The notes below the pieces were generated by a model. That model worked only from the letters and a program-made list of their open reading frames with translations, had not been told where the DNA came from and did not search any database. Positions 9,604 through 19,551 of a stretch of DNA of 64,000 bases are shown piece after piece; position 1 is the stretch's first letter; every line of letters starts with the position of its first letter. The translations under genes were made by a program, and so were the position numbers. The stretch covers positions 248,001-312,000 of the forward strand of contig NZ_BMDQ01000002.1 in NCBI RefSeq assembly GCF_014635865.1. Reading direction: 5' to 3'. Origin of the DNA: Winogradskyella haliclonae. GTDB taxonomy: Bacteria; Bacteroidota; Bacteroidia; Flavobacteriales; Flavobacteriaceae.

Positions 9604-10416
9604 TTATTGATTTCCTAAAATTATTGGTAAACCTGAGTCACCAGAACCTATTACAATAACTTTACTGTTAGGCGATTCTGATAACTTCATTGTCGCTTCG
9701 ATACCTTTATCTTGTAATATCTTATCTGTAAGTGATGCACTTAAAATTCTGTTAGCATCTGCTTTACCTTGTGCCTCGATACGTTGCTTTTGTGCTTCTT
9801 TATCTGCAGTTACCAATCTAAACTCATACTCTAAAGACTCTTGCTCTTGCTTTAATTTACGCTCAATCGCTTGTTTAATCGTAGGAGGTAAAGTCACATC
9901 ACGTATTAAGATACTATTTAATTGGATGTATTGACTTTCAACTATTTTTTTTGTCTCTAAAAATATTTCCTCTTGGATAGCATCACGCTTACTTGAATAT
10001 AATTGTTCTGGCGTATAACGACCAACAACACTACGAGCTGCACTTCTAATGGCAGGTTGTAGAACTCTGCTTAAATAATTTCTACCCTTTTCTTTATGTA
10101 ATCTTGCTAAATTTGTCACATCTGGCTGATAAAGTACAGATGCATCAAGCTGGATATCTAGTCCATTAGATGATAATACTGACATCTTCTCAGGTATCTC
10201 TTGTTGTCTAATCTCGTAATCAATTACACTATTCCATGGTGCTACAAAATTAATTCCTTCTCCCAGAGGTTCTGATTCAGGATCTACACCTCCATTTAAT
10301 TTATAAAGTACACCGGCATGACCTGAATCTATGGTGACTACAGACTTAAATACTCCAATTAAAATCAATACTGCTACTATTAAAATTGGCAATCCTACTT
10401 TTGGTAACTTTTCCAT
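9604..10416 (-). CDS. Prohibitin-family (SPFH/Band 7) membrane protein
   Basis: This 270-residue protein has one N-terminal membrane segment (about 8-28). A Band 7 domain follows (about 30-190, beginning VVTIDSGHAGVLYKLNGG), then a charged coiled-coil region (about 180-230, KLKQEQESLEYEF and KQRIEAQGKADANRI), as in prohibitins. Such proteins form large ring or scaffold assemblies at the membrane and often influence proteases or membrane organisation; the role here is inferred from family only. It is the last gene of a probable four-gene run (fabG, secreted protein, VWA protein, prohibitin) with gaps of 3-11 bp. Confidence 0.88.
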   Translation of the reverse strand: MEKLPKVGLPILIVAVLILIGVFKSVVTIDSGHAGVLYKLNGGVDPESEPLGEGINFVAPWNSVIDYEIRQQEIPEKMSVLSSNGLDIQLDASVLYQPDVTNLARLHKEKGRNYLSRVLQPAIRSAARSVVGRYTPEQLYSSKRDAIQEEIFLETKKIVESQYIQLNSILIRDVTLPPTIKQAIERKLKQEQESLEYEFRLVTADKEAQKQRIEAQGKADANRILSASLTDKILQDKGIEATMKLSESPNSKVIVIGSGDSGLPIILGNQ

Positions 10417-10427
10417 TTCTTTATTTT

Positions 10428-12458
10428 TTAAATTAATCCGTTATATTTTCTGATAAACCACTCCAAAGATAAGGCTAAAGCAATTAATCCGAGTAAGTAT
10501 TTCCAATCTATTATCGGGATTGTGCTACGCTTACTTTTCTGGATTGTTGCATAGCGTGTATCATTAAGTAAACTATCTACAAGGTTGTTAATTTGATTAC
10601 TGTAAAATGATTTACCATTTGTACTAGTCGCTAAACTATTAAGCTTTGTTACATCTGCATTTAAGAATTGTTGTTCTACATTGTATTCTAATACTTTAAA
10701 TCTTCCAGAAGAAGAAACTGGTTCGTCTTGATTTTTAACCGTAAAGCTATAATCTCCGGGCTTAATACTACTTAAATCAATTCTGTATGATGCGTTTTTT
10801 AGTAATAGTGGTAGCGTTTTGGTTTCGTTAGTATCATTATTCTTATATGTGACTTGAAGATTAGCATTGCCATCAAATTCATAGCTCTTATTAAAGAATT
10901 GTGCACTTAGAACAATGGTTTCATTCTGGTTATAAAACGATTTGTAATCTAGATTTAATCGGTTTCGCTTTTTATTAGAGCTAAGATATTGTACCAATTT
11001 GCCTATAAAATTATCAAAATCCGAAAAGCTATCAGTATCAAGATAGCATTGAGCACGCCATCTCCAAATTCCTTCTCCACTTAATAATGCATATTTTTGC
11101 CCATTTGCTTCAAAGCTGCTCAAAAGTGGTGCGTCTATATTGACACCATTGACTCTTTTAAACAACAATGTTTCTTCTGGGGCTTTAAAGGTTACCGAGC
11201 CAAACTCTGATTGTAATGGCGGATAATTATTAAATGTAATATTATCTATTATAAAAGTACCATAATTTGTATTAACAGTTGGTTGAAAATCTTCAGACTG
11301 ATTTGTTATTTCTTGAGAGAAAAACACTTGACTATCATTAACAACATTAAAGTCAGTAGTGTTACCTGTTATTGTGAATGTATTTAGTTTTATTCTAGAA
11401 ATTGCATCTAGCAAATCATTAAAGTTATTATTTGGCTGATATAATATAACTAATTGAAAATCATTTAATTTTAATAAAGCCTCTTTTGGCTTTAAAATTG
11501 AAACACTTCGCTGTTCATTACTTTCTATTGACTTCTTTAAAGCACCTAAATCTGGATGCAAGCCATCAGCAATAAGTGCAATGTTTGTTTTTTGGTCAAT
11601 AACTTCTACACCGAAATTTTTATAATTATTAACTGTATTTTTTTCATTTTCAAGTGGCAATATCTCAACCTTATACGTTTTAACACCAACCTGACTTGCA
11701 TTTAGTGTTGTATTTATAATCTCTGAAGCCTTAGAGTTATCTAGAGTAATATTTTTAGAGAATAAAACCGTATTTCCTGAGCTAATTCTAAGCTGACTAC
11801 TAACACTTTCTTCTCCTGAATAATTAATAATCATCTCTACCGGAAAACGATTTTTAAGATATGCGAACCTATTAACATTTACCTGCTGTAATCTTAAGTC
11901 CGAAAAATTGGTTGTATCTCCTAATATAATTGGAAATATCGCTTGTTTATTCTGTTTTGCAGAATACAAGTAATCATTACCGAGGGTCTGATTTCCATCT
12001 GAAACTAATAGTATTGGAGCTATTTGCCCTTTGTAAAGTTCATTATAATTTTTAAAAAAACTAGAAAAATTAGACTGATTATCTTTAAAATCTAAAGAAT
12101 CTATTGGCGAGGTAGAATTACCAAACATGTATGCCTCAAGATTAAATCTATCTAACAAACTGCTATTTTTGGATAAGTCATTATAAATCTGTGTGGCAAT
12201 CTCATCTTGCTTTAGGTAAGCAATAGATTCAGAATTATCCAAAGCAATGACAAGGTTTGGTTTTTCTTCGTAATAAGTTACTGCTTCAAATTTTGGATTT
12301 ATAACAAGTAATAGCATGCTAAAAATAGCAACGAATCTTAAAATTGATAGAATTAATCGTAGCTGTGTAAATTTAGATTTGTATACATACTGAAAAAGCG
12401 CTATAAATAGCGCTAATATTCCAGAAAGTACCAGATATAAAATTGTGTTACTAGCCAA
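10428..12458 (-). CDS. Membrane-anchored VWA-domain protein
   Basis: The 676-residue protein has two N-terminal membrane segments (about 5-25 and 35-54), a large extracytoplasmic part and one C-terminal membrane segment (about 652-669). A von Willebrand A-like domain begins at about residue 68 with the metal-site motif DNSES (74-78) and continues with LLVSDGNQTLGN. The architecture resembles BatA/BatB-like and other flavobacterial VWA membrane proteins, which are thought to act in envelope assembly or stress. I cannot name a substrate. It sits 3 bp after a secreted protein gene and 11 bp before the prohibitin gene, suggesting joint expression. Confidence 0.75.
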   Translation of the reverse strand: MASNTILYLVLSGILALFIALFQYVYKSKFTQLRLILSILRFVAIFSMLLLVINPKFEAVTYYEEKPNLVIALDNSESIAYLKQDEIATQIYNDLSKNSSLLDRFNLEAYMFGNSTSPIDSLDFKDNQSNFSSFFKNYNELYKGQIAPILLVSDGNQTLGNDYLYSAKQNKQAIFPIILGDTTNFSDLRLQQVNVNRFAYLKNRFPVEMIINYSGEESVSSQLRISSGNTVLFSKNITLDNSKASEIINTTLNASQVGVKTYKVEILPLENEKNTVNNYKNFGVEVIDQKTNIALIADGLHPDLGALKKSIESNEQRSVSILKPKEALLKLNDFQLVILYQPNNNFNDLLDAISRIKLNTFTITGNTTDFNVVNDSQVFFSQEITNQSEDFQPTVNTNYGTFIIDNITFNNYPPLQSEFGSVTFKAPEETLLFKRVNGVNIDAPLLSSFEANGQKYALLSGEGIWRWRAQCYLDTDSFSDFDNFIGKLVQYLSSNKKRNRLNLDYKSFYNQNETIVLSAQFFNKSYEFDGNANLQVTYKNNDTNETKTLPLLLKNASYRIDLSSIKPGDYSFTVKNQDEPVSSSGRFKVLEYNVEQQFLNADVTKLNSLATSTNGKSFYSNQINNLVDSLLNDTRYATIQKSKRSTIPIIDWKYLLGLIALALSLEWFIRKYNGLI

Positions 12459-12461
12459 TAC

Positions 12462-13001
12462 TTATTTTACTTTTAAAATGTCAAAAGAATTTAGAAAACG
12501 GCTAATGCTGTCGTTGCCATCTTTATCTATTAAGCAGATAACTTGAGTTATGTACATCATATTATTTACCAAATAAGCATTAATATATAAGTAACCAGCA
12601 CTAATTTGGATTTTAATACTTCTACCTGGATATCCATTATGCTTTGTTTTTTTATCATAAAGTAGTGTTCCATTTACATTGTTTACAGCACCGTTTACAG
12701 CACCATCTAATATATTATCGTTACTCTCATCTGTAGCATCTTTAAATTGCTCCTCTGGATACTCTGACCGTATTACAGAGTAAACTGCATTATCATCAGC
12801 TAAAGTGGTAGGCTGGTACATAAACATATTCATATCTAATTCACCAATTGCAGTGCTCACTTTTTGAACACTTTCTGTCGGTTCACTTGGAAAGTTAACA
12901 ATGAATGCAAATTTTTCAGATTTATATCTTTCCCAGTTTTGTGAGAATGAGCTTCCGAAAGCGAATAAGCTAACTGAAACAAATAATACTATTTTCTTCA
13001 T
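12462..13001 (-). CDS. Secreted protein of unknown function
   Basis: This 179-residue protein has a clear signal peptide (MKKIVLFVSVSLFAFG, cleavage near SFSQ). The mature part is a compact alpha/beta domain with FAFIVNFPSEPTE, a CLID segment with a single Cys, and the ending RFLNSFDILK. Proteins of this shape are seen in Bacteroidota as small periplasmic or lipid-facing domains, but I recognise no named family with confidence. It lies 10 bp after fabG and 3 bp before the VWA gene. Confidence 0.65.
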   Translation of the reverse strand: MKKIVLFVSVSLFAFGSSFSQNWERYKSEKFAFIVNFPSEPTESVQKVSTAIGELDMNMFMYQPTTLADDNAVYSVIRSEYPEEQFKDATDESNDNILDGAVNGAVNNVNGTLLYDKKTKHNGYPGRSIKIQISAGYLYINAYLVNNMMYITQVICLIDKDGNDSISRFLNSFDILKVK

Positions 13002-13011
13002 GCTGTTAGTT

Positions 13012-13758
13012 TTAAGTTAGCATTCCGCCGTCTACATTAAGTGTTTGCCCTGTAACATAGGCGCTTAAATCACTAGCCAAATAAACACAGGCATTGGCTA
13101 TATCTTCAGGTGTTCCGCCTCGTTTTAATGGAATAGCTGCTCGCCAACCTTTTACAGTTTCTTCGTCAAGTTTTGCAGTCATTTCAGTTTCAATAAAACC
13201 AGGTGCAATAACATTACTTCTTATATTTCTTGAACCTAATTCTAAAGCTACTGACTTAGAAAATCCAATAATTCCGGCTTTTGATGCCGCATAATTAGTT
13301 TGACCGGCATTACCTTTAACCCCAACAACAGAGCTCATATTAATAATTGAACCTTTACGTTGCTTGAGCATTGTACGTTGTACAGCTTTGGTCATATTAA
13401 ACACGGATTTAAGATTAACTTCAATAACTTTATCAAAGTCTTCTTCTCCCATACGCATCAAAAGATTATCCTTAGTAATACCAGCATTATTGATTAAAAT
13501 GTCTATGCCCCCAAAATCTTCTAAAACGTTTTCAGCTAATTTTTGAGCTTGTTCAAAACTTGCTGCATTGCTTTGGTAACCTTTAGCTTTTACACCTTTA
13601 GAATTCAAATCTGCTTCGAGCGCATTAGCGGCTTCGACAGAAGAACTATATGTAAATGCCACATTTGCACCATGCTCTGCAAAAACTTCAGCAATACCTT
13701 TGCCAATTCCTCTGGATGCTCCTGTTATGATTGCTGTTTTACCTTCTAATAATTTCAT
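13012..13758 (-). CDS. fabG: FabG: 3-oxoacyl-[ACP] reductase
   Basis: This short-chain dehydrogenase reduces 3-oxoacyl-ACP with NADPH in fatty acid elongation. The 248-residue protein has the nucleotide-binding TGASRGIGKGIA (about 12-23), the NNAG strand, the catalytic Ser-Tyr-Lys set (INMSSVVG, then NYAASKAG), PGFIETEMT, and the C-terminal VTGQTLNVDGGM typical of FabG. FabG assignment over other SDRs is strong from this ending. It heads the run that continues into the VWA and prohibitin genes. Confidence 0.92.
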   Translation of the reverse strand: MKLLEGKTAIITGASRGIGKGIAEVFAEHGANVAFTYSSSVEAANALEADLNSKGVKAKGYQSNAASFEQAQKLAENVLEDFGGIDILINNAGITKDNLLMRMGEEDFDKVIEVNLKSVFNMTKAVQRTMLKQRKGSIINMSSVVGVKGNAGQTNYAASKAGIIGFSKSVALELGSRNIRSNVIAPGFIETEMTAKLDEETVKGWRAAIPLKRGGTPEDIANACVYLASDLSAYVTGQTLNVDGGMLT

Positions 13759-13822
13759 ATTGTTTGGTTAGTTTGTTTAATGTATATTATTTCAAATATA
13801 TAAATTACAAATTGCATGAAAT

Positions 13823-13854
13823 AAAAAAACCTTACAAGATTTTGTAAGGTTTTT
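13823..13854 (-). terminator. Terminator after sucD
   Basis: The stem AAAACCTTACAA / TTTGTAAGGTTTT has a very small loop and a T run on the minus strand. It lies just past the sucD stop codon and separates sucD from fabG. Confidence 0.75.
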
Positions 13855-13872
13855 AACAGTGTTATTTTTTAA

Positions 13873-14745
13873 TTAGCCTAATACTTCAGCCACTTTCTTT
13901 CCTATTTCAGCTGGTGAATCTACAACATGTATCCCACATGCTCTCATGATTTTCTTTTTGGCTTGAGCTGTATCATCACTACCACCAACAATTGCTCCAG
14001 CATGACCCATTGTACGACCTGCTGGTGCAGTTTCTCCAGCAATAAAACCTACTACGGGCTTTTTACTACCACTATTTTTATACCATTCTGCAGCGTCAGC
14101 TTCTAACTGACCTCCAATTTCTCCAATCATTACAACAGCTTCTGTTTCTGGGTCATTGATTAAAAGTTCAACGGCTTCTTTGGTTGTTGTACCAATAATT
14201 GGGTCACCACCAATACCTATAGCTGTTGTGATTCCTAAACCTTGTTTTACGACTTGGTCAGCAGCTTCGTAAGTTAATGTCCCAGATTTTGATACAATAC
14301 CTACTTTACCAGATTTAAATACAAACCCTGGCATAATGCCAACTTTTGCTTCACCAGGCGTAATTACACCAGGACAATTAGGACCAACTAATCGACAATT
14401 TCTATCTTTTATATAATCTGCAGCTTTAATCATATCTGCAACAGGAATACCTTCAGTAATAGTAATAATTACTTTAATACCTGCGTCAGCAGCTTCCATA
14501 ATTGCATCTGCAGCAAATGCTGGTGGTACAAAAATAATAGTAGTATCAGCTCCAACTTTTTCTACAGCTTCAGAAACTGTATTAAAAACCGGTCTGTCAA
14601 GGTGAGTTTGCCCTCCTTTACCTGGAGTAACTCCACCAACAACATTAGTTCCGTATTCTATCATTTGCCCAGCGTGAAACGTACCTTCACTGCCAGTAAA
14701 ACCTTGTACAATTATATTTGAATCTTTATTGACTAAAACGCTCAT
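13873..14745 (-). CDS. sucD: SucD: succinyl-CoA synthetase alpha subunit
   Basis: SucD forms the TCA-cycle succinyl-CoA ligase with the beta subunit and carries the phosphorylated His. The 290-residue protein shows the CoA-binding Rossmann start ([15 protein letters not shown]), [22 protein letters not shown] and the phospho-His segment GHAGAIVGG (about residue 245). The beta subunit gene is not in this window, so the subunits are encoded at separate loci here, as commonly seen in flavobacteria. The gene is flanked by its own promoter element and terminator and is probably monocistronic. Confidence 0.95.
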   Translation of the reverse strand: MSVLVNKDSNIIVQGFTGSEGTFHAGQMIEYGTNVVGGVTPGKGGQTHLDRPVFNTVSEAVEKVGADTTIIFVPPAFAADAIMEAADAGIKVIITITEGIPVADMIKAADYIKDRNCRLVGPNCPGVITPGEAKVGIMPGFVFKSGKVGIVSKSGTLTYEAADQVVKQGLGITTAIGIGGDPIIGTTTKEAVELLINDPETEAVVMIGEIGGQLEADAAEWYKNSGSKKPVVGFIAGETAPAGRTMGHAGAIVGGSDDTAQAKKKIMRACGIHVVDSPAEIGKKVAEVLG

Positions 14746-14778
14746 TTAATTTTGAATTTTTATTCGTTTAAAACGTTG

Positions 14779-14786
14779 CAAAAATA
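14779..14786 (-). promoter_or_regulatory. Candidate sucD promoter -7 element
   Basis: TATTTTTG on the minus strand matches the Bacteroidota -7 consensus TAnnTTTG 33 bases before the sucD ATG. No clear TTG is seen at the matching -33 distance. Confidence 0.4.
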
Positions 14787-14831
14787 AGTCATTTGATACG
14801 TATTAACGAAGTGTTTTTAAATATTATTTTT

Positions 14832-15215
14832 TTAAGAATTTATAGTTTTCTCATCTGCCAATTGACTTAGCTCATAACAGCGATAAAGCTTACCATCTTT
14901 AACTTCCCAAATAGCAATAAAATGAGCCAATAACACCTCTTCATTAGGCTGCTCGATAGTTTGTGCATAAAGATGATGACGGCTAGTAACGTTTTCTCCA
15001 TTTTCTAATAAATGTGTATGAACAAACCGCATAGTATTATATGATACTCTTACACCTTCAAAAAAGGATACTATATCGTCATACCTTAATAATGCAAAAC
15101 CGCTACTACTATTCCAATGTAATTCACAGTCTTTATGAAAAAAATCAGGAACTATAGTTTCATTATTTGCAACATCTGAACTATAAAATTGTTCTACGAG
15201 TGTTTTTGCCGACAT
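14832..15215 (-). CDS. NTF2-like / SnoaL-type small protein
   Basis: This 127-residue cytoplasmic protein has an NTF2-like cone fold pattern: an N-terminal helix with the LVEQFYSSD start, then alternating strands including CELHWNSSS and HFIAIWEVKDGKLYRCYELS. The family includes ketosteroid-isomerase-like enzymes and many non-enzymatic binders; no catalytic set can be assigned by eye. It lies 2 bp after the second lpxD-like gene and closes the lipid A gene run, which may be only positional. Confidence 0.7.
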   Translation of the reverse strand: MSAKTLVEQFYSSDVANNETIVPDFFHKDCELHWNSSSGFALLRYDDIVSFFEGVRVSYNTMRFVHTHLLENGENVTSRHHLYAQTIEQPNEEVLLAHFIAIWEVKDGKLYRCYELSQLADEKTINS

Positions 15216-15217
15216 TA

Positions 15218-16159
15218 TTAAATATTTAGATTTTTGAGTTTTTCCAATATTTCTGGAATTTGTTTTATAGAGGCTATTTCCTTGTATTTTGTTCTGAAAT
15301 CTTCAGCAGGTATTCCAAAATAATGCTTTCCGCCTTCTAAAGATTTACTAACTCCTGCTTTGGCAGATATGACCGTTTTTGCACCTATGGTAATACCGCT
15401 TGTAATACCAACTTGCCCCCAAATTGTTACATCGTCTTCAATGACAACACAACCTGCAATTCCTGTATGAGAAGCTATCAAACAATTTTTACCAATTACG
15501 GTATCATGACCAACTTGTATTTGATTGTCTAATTTAGAACCCTCTCCAATTGTTGTATCTGCAGTAACACCTCTATCTATCGTACAAGAAGCTCCGATAT
15601 CTACATTATCATTAATAACTACTCTTCCACTCGATTTTAAACGGTCATAACCTTCTGGGCGCTTTTTATAATAGAATGCATTTGCACCAAGTACAGTTCC
15701 TGAATGGATGGTTACATTATCCCCTATGATGGTGTCATCATAAATACTAACGTTTGCATGAATCAGACAATTATCTCCTATAGTAACATTATGCCCAATA
15801 AATGTATTTGGTTGAATAACTGAGTTTTTACCAATTATTGCAGAGTCAGAAATAGAAGAGACCGCATTTACAAAAGGTTTAAAAGTATCCGTGAGTTTAT
15901 TAAAATCTCTAAAAGGATCATCAGAAATTAATAAAGCTTTACCTTCTGGACAATCTACTTCTTTGTTGATAAGAATAATAGTCGCAGCAGAGTTTAAAGC
16001 CTTATCGTAATATTTTGGATGATCAACAAAAACAATATCGCCTGGTTCTACAACATGTATTTCGTTCATACCAAGAACAGAAAAATCATCTGCTCCTACA
16101 TATTTAGAATCGATGATTTCTGCAATTTCTTTTAACTTATATGCTTTTGGGAATTTCAT
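15218..16159 (-). CDS. LpxD-like UDP-3-O-acylglucosamine N-acyltransferase, second copy
   Basis: This 313-residue protein has an LpxD-like N-terminal domain (about 1-95) and a left-handed beta-helix of hexapeptide repeats (about 100-290). The presumed catalytic His lies in IQVGHDTVIGKN, followed by HTGIAGC. It is about 30 residues shorter than the other LpxD in this cluster (19538-20566) and clearly divergent. It may add a different acyl chain, act on a different nucleotide sugar, or serve as a conditional LpxD. Located in the lipid A run between a lipoprotein gene and an NTF2-like gene. Confidence 0.8.
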   Translation of the reverse strand: MKFPKAYKLKEIAEIIDSKYVGADDFSVLGMNEIHVVEPGDIVFVDHPKYYDKALNSAATIILINKEVDCPEGKALLISDDPFRDFNKLTDTFKPFVNAVSSISDSAIIGKNSVIQPNTFIGHNVTIGDNCLIHANVSIYDDTIIGDNVTIHSGTVLGANAFYYKKRPEGYDRLKSSGRVVINDNVDIGASCTIDRGVTADTTIGEGSKLDNQIQVGHDTVIGKNCLIASHTGIAGCVVIEDDVTIWGQVGITSGITIGAKTVISAKAGVSKSLEGGKHYFGIPAEDFRTKYKEIASIKQIPEILEKLKNLNI

Positions 16160-16161
16160 AT

Positions 16162-16767
16162 CTAAATTATTTTAAATGTCCCATTAATGTATTCAAAAGC
16201 ATTTTCATATTTATCTTTTCTATTCTCTAATGTCCAATTCATTATCATATACAGATTATCTTTACCTTCAACAAAGGCAATAATGTAAAATGCATCAATA
16301 CCCTCTACAGTTCCAAAAACTTTTATTTGACGTGCAGGTATTCCGTTTATTTCAGAAAGACCGTAGTCTTGAATCCTAGGTTTAATAAGTGACTCTTTTA
16401 AAGATTTTTTTTGAACAATAGTATAATTTTCTAAAACTGACAATGAATCATTATATTCATCAATCTCTTTAAAAACGTCAACAAAATACTGTTTATCCTC
16501 ATGGATTACCACAGAATAAGTCTCTTTATAAATATTAGCGTATTCTAATGAAGCATCAGGATGAAGACTAGGCATATCCTTCATGTATTTAGGAACATCT
16601 AACTGATACAAGTTATCTATAGTAACAGTCTTATATGCACCTTCTGATGTAGTTTCGGAAGCTTCATATGAAGAATTAGAAATCTCTTTAGTAGCTTCAC
16701 TCAACATCTGAATGCAACTTGTATTGATAAACAATGACAAAATGAAAGCTATCCGTAAAATTTTCAT
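16162..16767 (-). CDS. Putative lipoprotein
   Basis: The 201-residue protein starts with a short hydrophobic signal (MKILRIAFILSLF) ending at a Cys near residue 18 (NTSC), a plausible though imperfect lipobox. The mature part has a PsbP/DcrB-like look, with YQLDVPKYMKDMPSL and a C-terminal EYINGTFKI, a pattern of small periplasmic lipid-anchored domains in flavobacteria. Function unknown. It lies 4 bp after efp and 2 bp before the second lpxD-like gene. Confidence 0.6.
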   Translation of the reverse strand: MKILRIAFILSLFINTSCIQMLSEATKEISNSSYEASETTSEGAYKTVTIDNLYQLDVPKYMKDMPSLHPDASLEYANIYKETYSVVIHEDKQYFVDVFKEIDEYNDSLSVLENYTIVQKKSLKESLIKPRIQDYGLSEINGIPARQIKVFGTVEGIDAFYIIAFVEGKDNLYMIMNWTLENRKDKYENAFEYINGTFKII

Positions 16768-16771
16768 TTCT

Positions 16772-17338
16772 TTATTCCTTAATTCTTTCTTTATAGGTAC
16801 CCTTTTCAGTTTCTACCTTAATCTTATCGCCTTCGTTAATAAATAAAGGCACATTAACCGTAGCACCCGTTTCAACAGTAGCTGGTTTTGTTGCATTTGT
16901 AGCAGTATTCCCTTTTACTCCAGGTTCTGTTGCTGTGATTTCCAAAATAACTGTTGCTGGTAAATCTACAGATAAAGGCATATTATCTTCTGTATTGATT
17001 TGGATAGTCACAACCTCACCTTCTTTCATTAATTCAGGTTTATCCAGAGCATTTTCAGTCAATTGAATTTGAGAATAATCAGCTTCATTCATAAAATGAT
17101 AAAAATTACCATCGTTATATAAAAACTGAAATTTATGAGTTTCAACTCGAACATCCTCTATTTTATGACCTGCAGAAAATGTATTATCTAGTACTTTTCC
17201 AGAGGTTACACTTTTTAGTTTAGTTCTTACAAATGCTGGACCTTTACCTGGTTTTACGTGAAGGAATTCTATTATTTTATAAATATCGTTATTATATTTT
17301 ATACATAATCCATTTCGGATATCTGAAGTACTTGCCAT
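16772..17338 (-). CDS. efp: Translation elongation factor P
   Basis: EF-P relieves ribosome stalling at polyproline stretches. The 188-residue protein has the N-terminal KOW-like domain with the loop HVKPGKGPAFVRTKLK, in which the Lys at the loop tip is the usual modification site. The two OB domains follow, ending in the conserved GDKIKVETEKGTYKERI. Placement between lpxA and envelope genes is a recurring arrangement in Bacteroidota and does not change its role. Confidence 0.96.
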   Translation of the reverse strand: MASTSDIRNGLCIKYNNDIYKIIEFLHVKPGKGPAFVRTKLKSVTSGKVLDNTFSAGHKIEDVRVETHKFQFLYNDGNFYHFMNEADYSQIQLTENALDKPELMKEGEVVTIQINTEDNMPLSVDLPATVILEITATEPGVKGNTATNATKPATVETGATVNVPLFINEGDKIKVETEKGTYKERIKE

Positions 17339-17357
17339 ATTATCTAATTAATTATTT

Positions 17358-18143
17358 TTAGTTTGATTTAAAGTATCCTTTCATGATACCACGATGAGAA
17401 TTCTTTATAAACTGCAGAATTTCATCTCGTTCTGAAGTTGCTTCCATTTCGGCTTCAATAATTTCTGAAGCTTGAGTATTATTATACTGTTTTTGATAAA
17501 GTAAGCGATATATATCTTGAATTTCTCTAATTTTTTCTGTTGTATAGCCTCTTCGCCTTAAACCAACTGAGTTAATCCCAACATAAGACAGTGGTTCTCG
17601 GGCAGCTTTAACATAAGGCGGTACATCTTTTCTCACCAAAGACCCTCCAGTAACAAAGGCATGGTTACCTACAGATACAAATTGGTGTACTGCTGTCATA
17701 CCTGCAAGTATTACATAATCGCCCACAGTTATATGCCCAGCAAGAGTACTATTATTAGAAAATATACAATTGTTACCTACAATACAATCATGTGCAATAT
17801 GGCAATACGCCATAATAAGACAATTATTACCAATCACGGTTTTCATTCTATCAGCTGTTCCACGATTTATAGTAACACACTCTCTAATAGTAACATTATC
17901 TCCAATTTCTACGGTAGTTTCCTCATCATTATATTTTAAATCTTGAGGGACGGCAGAAATTACTGCTCCAGGGAAAATATTACAGTTTTTACCTATACGA
18001 GCACCTTCCATAATTGTAACATTACTTCCTATCCATGTGCCTTCTCCAATAACAACATTGTTATGTATGGTTGTAAAAGGCTCAATAACTACATTTTTTG
18101 CAATTTTTGCTCCAGGATGTACATATGCTAAAGGTTGGTTCAT
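17358..18143 (-). CDS. lpxA: LpxA: UDP-GlcNAc O-acyltransferase
   Basis: LpxA adds the first 3-hydroxyacyl chain to UDP-GlcNAc, the first step of lipid A synthesis. The 261-residue protein is a left-handed beta-helix with many hexapeptide repeats (about 1-190), the catalytic His in MAYCHIAHDC, the GGSLVRKDVPPYVKA segment and a C-terminal helical domain (about 195-261). It starts 1 bp after lpxC-fabZ ends. Confidence 0.95.
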   Translation of the reverse strand: MNQPLAYVHPGAKIAKNVVIEPFTTIHNNVVIGEGTWIGSNVTIMEGARIGKNCNIFPGAVISAVPQDLKYNDEETTVEIGDNVTIRECVTINRGTADRMKTVIGNNCLIMAYCHIAHDCIVGNNCIFSNNSTLAGHITVGDYVILAGMTAVHQFVSVGNHAFVTGGSLVRKDVPPYVKAAREPLSYVGINSVGLRRRGYTTEKIREIQDIYRLLYQKQYNNTQASEIIEAEMEATSERDEILQFIKNSHRGIMKGYFKSN

Positions 18144-18144
18144 C

Positions 18145-19551
18145 TTATTTTACTTTTGAAATTTGTGCCATTAATTCGGCTTCTGCACATAGTTTACCAT
18201 TTGCATAAGCATAACCTTGCATATGACAAATACCTCTACGAATTGGTGTGATTAAATCGCATTTAAAAATTAAAGTGTCTCCAGGAACAACTTTCTGCTT
18301 GAACTTTACTTTATCTATTTTCATAAAAAATGTCAAGTAGTTTTCTGGATCGGGCACAGTACTTAGAACTAATATTCCGCCTGTTTGCGCCATAGCTTCA
18401 ACAATTAAAACGCCAGGCATAACTGGTGCTCCAGGAAAGTGTCCCTTAAAGAACTCTTCATTCATTGTTACATTCTTCATACCAATGACATGGTTTTCAG
18501 AAAGTTCGAATATCTTATCAAGTAACAAAAATGGTTGCCTGTGCGGTAACATGTCCATGATTTGATTCACATCCATTAAAGGTGTTGAGTTCAAATCTAC
18601 AGTTGGGACATTATTGCGTCTTTCATTTTTAATAATCTTAGACATTTTCTTTGCAAACTGAGTGTTTACAAAATGACCAGGCTTGTTAGCGATAACTTTA
18701 CCTCTTAATCGTGTACCAATTAAGGCTAAGTCACCAATAACATCTAACAACTTATGTCTTGCAGCTTCGTTTGGATGATGCAATGTTAGATTGTCTAATA
18801 TGCCGTTTGGTTTTACTGCAATCTTGTCTTTTTTGAAGGCGATTCTTAGTCTATCCATAGTTTCAGGAGATAGTTCTTTATCTACATACACTATAGCATT
18901 ATTTAAGTCGCCTCCTTTAATTAATCCATGCTCTAAAAGCATTTCGATTTCATGAAGAAAACTAAACGTTCTTGAATCAGCAATTTCAGTTTTAAAATCT
19001 GAAATCTTATTTAGCGTTGCATTTTGCGTGCCTAAAACTTTAGTCCCAAAGTCTACCATAGTCGTGACTTGATAACTTGTTGCTGGCATTAGTATTATTT
19101 CACTACCGGTTTCTTCATCAGAATACGAAACAACTTCAGTAACCACATACTCTTCTCTAAGAGCGTCTTGCTCAACAATACCAGCTTTTTCTAAAGATTC
19201 AATAAAAAACTTTGACGAACCGTCCATAATTGGAGGTTCTGAAGCATTGAGTTCTATAACAGCATTGTCAATATCTAAACCAACTAAAGCAGCTAAAACA
19301 TGTTCGCAAGTTTGAATAGTAACACCATTTTTTTCTAAACAGGTACCACGTTGTGTGTTAGTAACATAGTTGGCATCCGCTTCAATTTTTGGACTACCTT
19401 CTAAATCTATACGCTCAAAAACAAATCCAGAGTTTGGAGCTCCAGATTTAAAAACTAAAGTGACATCATCTCCAGTATGAAGTCCAACACCTTTAAGGCT
19501 GACTTCATTTTCAATAGTTTTTTGTTTAACCTGAGTTTTAACTATCGCCAT
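18145..19551 (-). CDS. lpxC/fabZ: LpxC-FabZ fusion: UDP-3-O-acyl-GlcNAc deacetylase / 3-hydroxyacyl-ACP dehydratase
   Basis: A two-domain enzyme of 468 residues. The LpxC domain (about 1-300) is a zinc deacetylase and shows [16 protein letters not shown] with a zinc His, DGSSKFF, and [12 protein letters not shown] with the other zinc ligands. The FabZ domain (about 325-468) shows [11 protein letters not shown] and [20 protein letters not shown] with the catalytic His and Glu. The fusion links lipid A commitment with fatty acid dehydration and is known from Bacteroidota. Its start overlaps the upstream lpxD by 14 bp. Confidence 0.96.
   Translation of the reverse strand: MAIVKTQVKQKTIENEVSLKGVGLHTGDDVTLVFKSGAPNSGFVFERIDLEGSPKIEADANYVTNTQRGTCLEKNGVTIQTCEHVLAALVGLDIDNAVIELNASEPPIMDGSSKFFIESLEKAGIVEQDALREEYVVTEVVSYSDEETGSEIILMPATSYQVTTMVDFGTKVLGTQNATLNKISDFKTEIADSRTFSFLHEIEMLLEHGLIKGGDLNNAIVYVDKELSPETMDRLRIAFKKDKIAVKPNGILDNLTLHHPNEAARHKLLDVIGDLALIGTRLRGKVIANKPGHFVNTQFAKKMSKIIKNERRNNVPTVDLNSTPLMDVNQIMDMLPHRQPFLLLDKIFELSENHVIGMKNVTMNEEFFKGHFPGAPVMPGVLIVEAMAQTGGILVLSTVPDPENYLTFFMKIDKVKFKQKVVPGDTLIFKCDLITPIRRGICHMQGYAYANGKLCAEAELMAQISKVK

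Noticed and set aside
17661-17939. Plus-strand frame inside lpxA
   Set aside because: Also antisense to hexapeptide repeats; Tyr/Ile/Asn periodicity is an artefact.
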